This document shows, one piece after another, positions 61,501 to 64,000 of a DNA stretch of 64,000 bases (position 1 is the first letter of the stretch; the number at the start of each line of letters is the position of its first letter). The DNA comes from Galaxea fascicularis. Lineage: Eukaryota; Cnidaria; Anthozoa; Scleractinia; Euphylliidae. Below the pieces are notes generated by a model. It was not told where the DNA came from. It saw only the letters and a program-made list of their open reading frames with translations, and did not search any database. Where the stretch lies: the NCBI GenBank assembly GCA_948470475.1, contig OX419347.1:1470001-1534000 (forward strand), written 5' to 3'. A program made the position numbers and the translations under genes.

Positions 61501-64000
61501 CGCGGATGAAGGGGTGTACACCTGTCTAACTGAAAACAGAGCTGGAAATGATTCCTTCAGCGCTACAGTGGAGGTCAAAGGTGTGTTAGTGAAAAACAAA
61601 GTTTTTTTGTCCCCTCAAAGGATACGACAAACATTTCTGTTTATATAGCAGTGACAATGCCTTTTCTTCTGGCTTCTTCTTCAGTCATCATAGTGTTCAA
61701 GTGCACAATGTATGAGACTATTTATGTACTCATCAAGGTTCCTTTTTCTCTCTCTTCAGCTCGTTCCCGTGTCTTTATCCCGCCACCACGCAAACTAAAC
61801 CTACTAAAACACACAACAAATATCACAGCTGATTGCTATGGTTACGGGAAACCCGTGCCAAGAGTTAGATGGACTCGAAATGGCGAAGTTATAGATGTGG
61901 TAAACAGTTTAACCAATGACAGTCGCAGCAGGGTGGTACAGATGAAGATTGAGCTAAGGGCGGGATCACTGTGGAACGTTGGAAGCCGTTTGTACCTGCA
62001 TATAGATGGTGTGACTTACCAAGAGGCTGGAAATTACACTTGTGATGTATTCAACGGCGTGGGAGGAAACATTTCTGCATGGGACACTTTGCAAGTTTTC
62101 TGTAAGTAAAAAGAAAATTGACTCACATTTCTGTAAAGGCCAATAGGTATACCCAAGTCATTCATGATGCTTTCATTATTAGCTGCTAGAATAAATATAT
62201 AAGACCCTTGAAATGTCAAGGTGGATAAGCATTCATCAATTGGTCAGGTTAGGTTTGCAGCGCGTTAGGGCTTAGGTCAGAGCTAAATGTACTGTTACGT
62301 AGAGTTCGAGTCAGAATTGAGTCTACGCTGAGGATTAGAGTTAGAGTTAAGTTATGTTATAGTTACCATTAGCATTTAGCGTTGTTGCAGACTGCTTAGT
62401 CATTTCCCAAGGTAAAACAACAACGAAATCTACTCCTAAAACAGCTGTGTAGGTGTTTGATTGTATGGTTTTGTGGTGATCTTTTTTCAGTTATCCCCGA
62501 GTTTGTTGTCGTCCCTTCGAATATAATTGCTGTTGAAGACTCTAACGCGACATTCAGTTGCAATGCAAGTGGTGTGCCAGACCCTGTTATCACGTGGTCA
62601 TTTGGAGGTGGACGCTTGCCTGAACATGTTTCCACCACTAACAACTTGACTATGATTGCTGTGAAGAACACTGCTGCGTTTGAAGGGTGGTACACATGCA
62701 ACGCCTCTAACCTAGCCGGGCATGACACCAGAACAGTGAACCTAACGGTTGATGGTATGAGAGTTACTCCATGATATATAAAACTAAACCAATGCGCTAG
62801 GTTTAGTAGATATAGAATGCCAACGTGAAGAATATTTGAAACTCTCCACGATCATCTAGTGGACCCTGCATGTTTAGAGAACTGACGCATGTTACACATT
62901 CATTGGTTTCCTTCTGTTTGTTTCTTTTCAGTTCCTCCAAAAATCAAACCTTTGCAGCGGACTATATCACCCATCATTCATTCTGACCTTAACCTAACAT
63001 GCATCGTGGAAGGCGATCCTGTCCCAGAGGTTTACTGGATGAAAAATGACGCGCAAGATATACGTCGGGCTCAACTATCCTATAACAACAGAACACTAGT
63101 CATAAGGGATGTGGACATAGATGTAGATGGAGTCTACATGTGCGTGGCAGCGAACAGGGCTGGCAATTACGCCACAAGCGCTACGGTCGAAATTTTGGGT
63201 GAGTGTGCAATTATATATTTCTTTGAAGCAAACGTCACCTGTTAATGTACTTTTTGGCTCTATTTATGGACCTTGTCTTCCTAACCCTATGATATTAAGA
63301 AAGTGAAGGCCAAATTCCTAAGTATTTATCCACCGATTAGCAGATTAGTATCACATTCAATCCATCAAGGTCTGATTGGGATAGAAATGAGGTTGAATGT
63401 GAATAACTGGCTTCCATATCTTCTCTTTAGTTCCACCTGATGTACATCAGAGCCAAGCGACTCTCATCCTTCGAAAGAATGCGAGAAACGTGAGCATTGA
63501 CTGCTATGGATATGGCAAGCCTCTTCCCATGGTAACGTGGAAGAATGGTGTCAGGGTAATTCCTAGAGTTTCAGCTGTCACGGTGAATAGCAGTGATCAA
63601 GTGTTACAGGTGCTTTTCAACATAAGTGGTGCACCATGGAATATTACAAGCCGTCTTTATTTACGAAGTAACGGTGTTACGTATCAAAAGGCTGGGAACT
63701 ACACTTGCGAAGTGTCCAATGGTGTCGGAATTGGCTCAGTAAAAGGAACCACTGAAGTGTTGTGTGAGTAAAACTCTATTGCAAGGATGTTGGCTGCAAG
63801 AGCTAGTATGCCGAGTTTTTTATTCCTGTTTTTACGCACTTGGTTCGACCAAACATAACGCGCAATTCTCCGAACATTTAATGATAACGGTTAATGTTTA
63901 TTTCGTTTTGCAGTCCTCCCAGAGTTTCTCACAGAGCCAGTTGATCAAGTTATCTTAGAGAATAACAACGTAACTTTTACGTGCAATTCAACTGGTGTAC
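31850..64000 (+). CDS. Giant discoidin / fucolectin / FN3 / multi-Ig secreted or surface protein, 3' end beyond the window
   Basis: A splice model of 37 exons (the last one partial) joins in one frame to about 3,150 residues. Order: signal peptide, F5/8 type C 1, FTP 1, FTP 2, F5/8 type C 2 and 3, Ig-like, FN3, then A-B-C Ig cassettes 1-7 and A8 with the start of B8. Every domain boundary is a phase 1 intron, so any whole domain can be lost or gained in frame. The lectin-type domains suggest binding of carbohydrate or lipid head groups. The long Ig rod resembles hemicentin-type repeats with G(D/V)PxPxxxW and EGxYTC motifs. No transmembrane segment is in the window; the anchor or end lies to the right. 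The link between the signal exon and the first discoidin exon, over a 4.7 kb intron, is the least certain join. I do not know a named orthologue. Confidence 0.8.
33960..34115 (+). pseudogene. Retroelement reverse-transcriptase remnant
   Basis: A + frame reads RHPEVPNLKEILREKWHEIQ and then PQLNDIFKEPPIISYRKGRS before a stop. The PP(I/L)(I/V)xYR(K/R)xxSL pattern resembles a region downstream of reverse transcriptase in abundant animal retroelements that may carry a GIY-YIG endonuclease. The family assignment is tentative. Confidence 0.5.
35300..36185 (+). pseudogene. LINE reverse-transcriptase remnant, same strand as host gene
   Basis: Broken frames give FADDCHCVFD (the YxDD box region, here FADD), LERKWKMKFHPENCKVLRVT, NGTLGFLRGNLR, YNTLVSPSLEYACTAWDSCT, LEMVQQRAVRFVLNRCDDSS and SIREWNMLPDT in the proper order for Jockey/CR1-like LINEs. 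Stops and frameshifts interrupt it. The segment after 36185 is AT-rich and looks like the 3' tail. Confidence 0.85.
36586..37890 (+). CDS. Discoidin (F5/8 type C) domain 1, two exons
   Basis: Exons 36586-36899 and 37743-37890. Motifs: QFTASTILNGNTPAKNGRL, SWCASTSDSNPYLQIDL, ISTQG-like AVSTQGNSRADQWVKTY, then VFLGNFD...RYLRIVARDNHGGVCMRIELYG. The intron falls in phase 0 at KVK/VFLGN, the same place as in the other two discoidin domains. Unlike canonical members, it lacks both the N-terminal and the C-terminal Cys that usually pair. Confidence 0.88.
38294..39785 (+). CDS. Fucolectin-like (FTP) domain 1, two exons
   Basis: Exons 38294-38536 and 39600-39785, phase 1 at both ends. Family motifs: ASRAVDG, NCTHT, NPWWRVDLG, VRILNRGDCCSDRLNGAEIR, then NRRCATI, GRYVSIRIPG and CEVEVYS. 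The fold binds fucose and other sugars in eel fucolectin and tachylectin-4. The Arg/Lys expected four residues after RxD is not at its usual position (RVDLGRVQ), so sugar specificity may differ. Confidence 0.88.
40733..41112 (+). pseudogene. Dead FTP exon split by a MITE
   Basis: A spliceable acceptor (TTTTCAG at about 40726-40732) precedes 'acctgg'. Then comes the 229-base MITE, after which 'cccttaaacagcc' continues a frame reading LKQPTQQIDTNAGGVGS, stop, AVDGTVSTDWGDCSCTYTTT. The live exon at 41192 reads LNQPAYQVSTDFGGVASRAVDG and CTHTTTTT. The copy has a TGA stop, loses the WWRVDLG core and has no second half, so it cannot contribute a domain. Confidence 0.8.
40739..40967. mobile_element. 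MITE inserted in the dead FTP exon
   Basis: Terminal inverted repeats 'cccgtttctcgaaactccc' on the left and 'gggactttcgagaaacggg' on the right. It is flanked by a five-base direct repeat CCTGG at 40734-40738 and 40968-40972, a likely target-site duplication. Removing it restores an LALKQP-type reading of the FTP exon start. Confidence 0.8.
41192..41892 (+). CDS. Fucolectin-like (FTP) domain 2, two exons
   Basis: Exons 41192-41440 and 41692-41892, phase 1 at both ends. Motifs ENLALNQPAYQ-type start (KNLALNQPAYQ), ASRAVDGRSSTDW, DPWWRVDLGSS, FEIRIG, then NSRCGNL, GRYVYIRIPGSSKILTLCEV. It is clearly a sibling of FTP domain 1. Here RVDLGSSV lacks the last basic residue of the HxRxDxR-type sugar site, although the Cys and the aromatic core remain. 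Confidence 0.88.
42171..43104 (+). CDS. Discoidin (F5/8 type C) domain 2, two exons
   Basis: Exons 42171-42478 and 42963-43104. Motifs CNNQSVGLEDSSKI, RFTASSNGANKSPSSGRL, FLQIDLGSVYAVCSVATQG, NKWTTTYKI, then VFNGNND...FIRFYPMAFNGHKALRVEVYG. It has the N-terminal Cys but not the C-terminal one. The internal intron is in phase 0, as in domain 1. Confidence 0.9.
43256..44135 (+). CDS. Discoidin (F5/8 type C) domain 3, two exons
   Basis: Exons 43256-43542 and 43985-44135. Motifs GCQSPLGLEDRRIRYSQISA, SSWCSSAASSSEYLQVDLGE, AITGIATQGDPSVDKWVTRY, then FHGNHNRN...VVRIVPLSWKTSVCLRLELYGC. It keeps both terminal Cys residues, the most canonical of the three. The donor at 43543 (GTGAGG) was chosen because it lies in phase 0 at the position conserved in the sibling domains. 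A 170-codon frame over the intron is in another frame and is not coding. Confidence 0.85.
44169..44260. repeat. Long spacerless palindrome
   Basis: Two 46-base arms centred on 44214/44215 (tcaatc/gattga) with no loop. They match except at two positions, where the left arm has 'acac' and the right arm has 'gcgc'. It lies in the intron between discoidin domain 3 and the first Ig-like domain. Confidence 0.9.
44376..44747 (+). CDS. Unusual Ig-like domain
   Basis: Starts VPKPTINNFQDVILQPANGS, then MQCNASSG, FRWAKD and IVSSYNC, which give the B-strand Cys, the core Trp and the F-strand Cys. After the F-strand, where a normal domain would close within 15 residues, there are about 45 residues rich in basic and hydrophobic residues with two extra Cys, ending TAVVKVKL. 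Phase 1 at both ends (donor GTAAGT). It could contain a retained intron-like insert or an alternative internal donor. Confidence 0.65.
45290..45562 (+). CDS. Fibronectin type III domain
   Basis: A single 273-base exon, phase 1 at both ends. Motifs STSAVVAWNDTDSGDSPILF, YRVLYNTSS, INITSLQPYTDYTFKVQAIS and GDGPISKA are classical FN3 strand and loop signatures. The core Trp (VAW), Tyr (YRV) and the L..YT.Y.F.V motif are all intact. Confidence 0.92.
45836..45945 (+). mobile_element. tRNA-derived SINE
   Basis: Contains a tRNA-like polymerase III A box (TAGCTCAGTTGG) and B box (GGTTCAAGCCC), 'aatcgcgaggtcacgggttc' between them, followed by 'cctgaatttatttcaggctt' and 'cgcaattgtc'. The cloverleaf arms do not pair well (no proper acceptor stem), so this is not a functional tRNA gene. 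It is in the intron between FN3 and Ig cassette 1. Confidence 0.75.
46038..48145 (+). CDS. Ig cassette 1 (A1, B1, C1)
   Basis: A1 46038-46334, B1 46827-47099, C1 47876-48145; each one exon, phase 1 to phase 1. A1: VSFVCFGQGYPIPTVMWRKD and YQEAGNYTCEVDNGVDG. B1: FPEFTITPQEATVLEE, SATGVPTPVISWSF, YEGTYTCTASSRAG. C1: LNLTCVAIGDPKPVISWKK, DEGVYQCTAWSAAG. A1 lacks the WN(V/I)(T/S)SRLYL strand found in most other A domains and is about 10-17 residues shorter. Confidence 0.88.
48355..48418. repeat. ATGCATA-type palindromic simple repeat
   Basis: Overlapping 'ctatgcataattatgcataa' units and variants ('atgcatacgcataatgcata') in the C1-A2 intron. Self-complementary and probably slippage-prone. Confidence 0.7.
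48584..51559 (+). CDS. Ig cassette 2 (A2, B2, C2)
   Basis: A2 48584-48910, B2 49915-50184, C2 51296-51559, all phase 1. A2: KNVTVYCFGRGKPRPRITWK, DPWNISSVLYLRVAGVTYNE, GNYTCEVYNGVD. B2: KPEFLEVPRNQTIVLEGEDA, GIPEPSISWRFDGG, YEGLYTCQASNIAG. C2: ITCLVEGDPSPDVVWMKNG, TEGNYACVASSRAG. Its introns are the longest in the array (about 1 kb each) and contain microsatellites and a MITE. Confidence 0.9.
49069..49124. repeat. (AAT)n microsatellite
   Basis: An almost pure AAT/ATA run of about 55 bases in the A2-B2 intron. Confidence 0.9.
49482..49600. repeat. Compound (AAT)n(AAC)n(ACT)n microsatellite
   Basis: About 120 bases of AAT, AAC and ACT trinucleotides in the same A2-B2 intron. It yields an artefactual poly-Asn / poly-Thr frame. 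Confidence 0.9.
50769..50920. mobile_element. Foldback MITE in the B2-C2 intron
   Basis: Inverted ends 'aggcccggttcagatgccgc' and 'gcggcgtctgaaccgggcct', with 'actcatgtgcc' / 'ggcacacgagt' continuing the pairing. A second inner inverted block ('gagcggcgtctga') is present. About 150 bases, non-coding. Confidence 0.8.
51664..51875 (+). mobile_element. tRNA-derived SINE
   Basis: In the C2-A3 intron. A tRNA-like head ('gttggcgctcgccttctacc', B box 'gggttcgattcccgg') is followed by a body with 'gggctgagtttgttgctttt', 'ctactctgctcc' and 'tttttctctggatgctccag'. I recognise this as a widespread coral SINE type; it is one of the reasons for placing the sequence in that group. The copy is diverged and its 3' end is unclear. 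Confidence 0.75.
51976..54665 (+). CDS. Ig cassette 3 (A3, B3, C3)
   Basis: A3 51976-52323, B3 52861-53136, C3 54399-54665, all phase 1. A3: AYCYGYGKPSPIVTWLRLG, WNASSRLYLAPSGLSYQEAG, YVCKVTNSVD. B3: FPEVTVSSQIVKEHTNATF, GIPQPNVTWSHNG, FEGNYTCSASSVSG. C3: MNLTCTGIADPDVSIRWLKE, DEGRYTCEIWNRAG. The frame stays open for 240 bases upstream of the B3 acceptor, but that stretch has no Ig motifs and is taken as intron. Confidence 0.9.
54180..54222 (+). repeat. G-rich tract, possible quadruplex
   Basis: Runs of 5, 6, 7 or more and 6 guanines within about 35 bases in the B3-C3 intron, on the coding strand and therefore also in the pre-mRNA. Confidence 0.6.
54264..54340. mobile_element. Short MITE derivative of the 5274-5533 family
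   Basis: 'ctcgtaaacgaggaaaaatt' followed within about 60 bases by 'aacattgtttcctgtttgat' and 'gggcctaaag', matching the ends of the longer element with most of the interior deleted. Confidence 0.6.
55097..56997 (+). CDS. Ig cassette 4 (A4 in two exons, B4, C4)
   Basis: A4 55097-55266 and 55433-55601, B4 56069-56335, C4 56731-56997; 873 coding bases. A4: KNVTLDCYGSGKPLPVVTWK, then an intron at ESDK/VIQVLLN, then PWSIVSRLYF, YQEAGIYTCQVSNGIG. B4: LPEIVKTPSDQIILENDNVT, GVPTPSISWEFNSG, FEGYYTCTAVNRAG. C4: LNLTCLVYGDPSPSVFWF, DEGLFTCVTVNRAG. It is the only cassette whose A domain is split. It belongs with the even-numbered cassettes. Confidence 0.9.
56525..56590. repeat. GAT/GAC-rich microsatellite
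   Basis: Imperfect GATGAC / GATAAT / GATGGC repeats in the B4-C4 intron. Confidence 0.65.
57535..59080 (+). CDS. Ig cassette 5 (A5, B5, C5)
   Basis: A5 57535-57876, B5 58218-58484, C5 58817-59080; 873 coding bases. A5: NITVDCHGYGKPTPKITWM, PWNVTSRLYLRVNGVKYQDA, CEVFNGVGTNISATDT. B5: VPEFADKPKSKIAVQDSNVT, GVPQPIINWSFKYG, FEGEYTCNATSRAG. C5: LNLTCIVEGDPFPTVHWTKN, EGVYTCVAVNRAGN. Pairs with cassette 7. Confidence 0.92.
59591..61580 (+). CDS. Ig cassette 6 (A6, B6, C6)
   Basis: A6 59591-59926, B6 60755-61024, C6 61314-61580; 873 coding bases. A6: NVTIDCFGYGKPLPSVAWRK, DPWNVTSRLYVRLSGVTYQE, CEVSNGVGSQGSVNAT. B6: HPEIVEDPANEIVIENGNVT, GVPYPTIYWTFNTG, YEGNYTCMAVNRAG. C6: LILTCLVYGDPLPSVYWVRN, DEGVYTCLTENRAGND. 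Pairs with cassette 4. A LINE remnant sits in the A6-B6 intron. Confidence 0.92.
59990..60590 (+). pseudogene. LINE reverse-transcriptase C-terminal remnant in the A6-B6 intron
   Basis: Frames broken by a single stop read VGVLNRLKNLIPTSAKIPLF, TSAIMPHVTYCHLV, stop, KYFSRSSD, then RRLQDVLILMYKVKRGLTPT, YLTDLFRVNCEQERKYNLRN and ISYLGPSL...AKLTNKERTI. This is the standard C-terminal LINE order (ILYKV.N...P.YL.DLF, YNLRN). Only a few stops interrupt it, so it is a younger copy than the LINE at 30090-31250. Confidence 0.8.
61760..63198 (+). CDS. Ig cassette 7 (A7, B7, C7)
   Basis: A7 61760-62101, B7 62491-62754, C7 62932-63198; 873 coding bases. A7: NITADCYGYGKPVPRVRWTR, LWNVGSRLYLHIDGVTYQEA, CDVFNGVGGNISAWDT. 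B7: IPEFVVVPSNIIAVEDSNAT, GVPDPVITWSFGGG, FEGWYTCNASNLAG. C7: LNLTCIVEGDPVPEVYWMKN, DGVYMCVAANRAGN. Closest to cassette 5. It has the shortest introns in the array. Confidence 0.92.
63431..64000 (+). CDS. Ig cassette 8 (A8 complete, B8 cut by the window edge)
   Basis: A8 63431-63763 and B8 from 63914 to the edge, phase 1. A8: NVSIDCYGYGKPLPMVTWKN, PWNITSRLYLRSNGVTYQKA, CEVSNGVGIGSVKGTTEVLC. B8 begins LPEFLTEPVDQVILENNNVT. Both are of the even (4/6) subfamily. The array continues past the window, so its final copy number is unknown. Confidence 0.9.

Noticed and set aside
46038..64000. Dscam-like clusters of mutually exclusive Ig exons
   Set aside because: Types A, B and C alternate instead of clustering by type, every exon has its own good splice sites, and joining all of them gives one continuous frame. 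Simple inclusion is the default reading, although optional skipping remains possible.

Overview
This is a eukaryotic, intron-rich, AT-rich animal genome window. It most likely comes from a cnidarian, and a stony coral (Hexacorallia) is my best guess. The reasons are the short GT-AG introns, the many foldback (MITE-like) elements, two tRNA-derived SINEs and several broken non-LTR retrotransposons of the kinds I associate with coral genomes, plus the gene families present. The species cannot be fixed from the sequence alone, and nothing suggests prokaryotic organisation.

Layout. (1) 1-2.98 kb: mostly intergenic, with one possible small unrecognised gene (1691-2125, +). (2) 2979-6805 (-): a complete four-exon leucine-rich-repeat G-protein-coupled receptor: signal peptide and Cys-rich cap, then LRRs, then a seven-helix domain. 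One intron holds a decayed copy of an LRR exon boundary. (3) 6.8-14 kb: intergenic, with a minisatellite and a retroelement tail. (4) 13994-29308 (+): a complete 34-exon XPF/ERCC4 DNA-repair endonuclease gene, reconstructed in frame to 918 residues, with MITEs and microsatellites in its introns. (5) 29.3-31.8 kb: a reverse-strand LINE fragment with a MITE nested in it. (6) 31850 to the window edge (+): a giant secreted or cell-surface adhesion or recognition gene, cut off at the right edge.

The giant gene reads: signal peptide; discoidin (F5/8 type C) domain; two fucolectin-like (FTP) domains; two more discoidin domains; one odd Ig-like domain; one fibronectin III domain; then a tandem array of Ig domains built from a repeating three-exon cassette (types A, B, C). 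Seven full cassettes and most of an eighth are visible. From cassette 4 onward the cassettes alternate between two subfamilies, so the real unit of expansion looks like six exons. A third FTP exon between the two intact ones has been killed by a MITE insertion, and one A exon (A4) carries an extra intron found in no sibling. The combination of glycan-binding lectin domains at the tip and a long repeated Ig stalk suggests a cell-surface or matrix recognition protein. I regard it as the most interesting item in the window. The full reading of about 3,150 residues within the window is an ab initio splice model from phase-consistent GT-AG sites and domain continuity; no transcript data were available.
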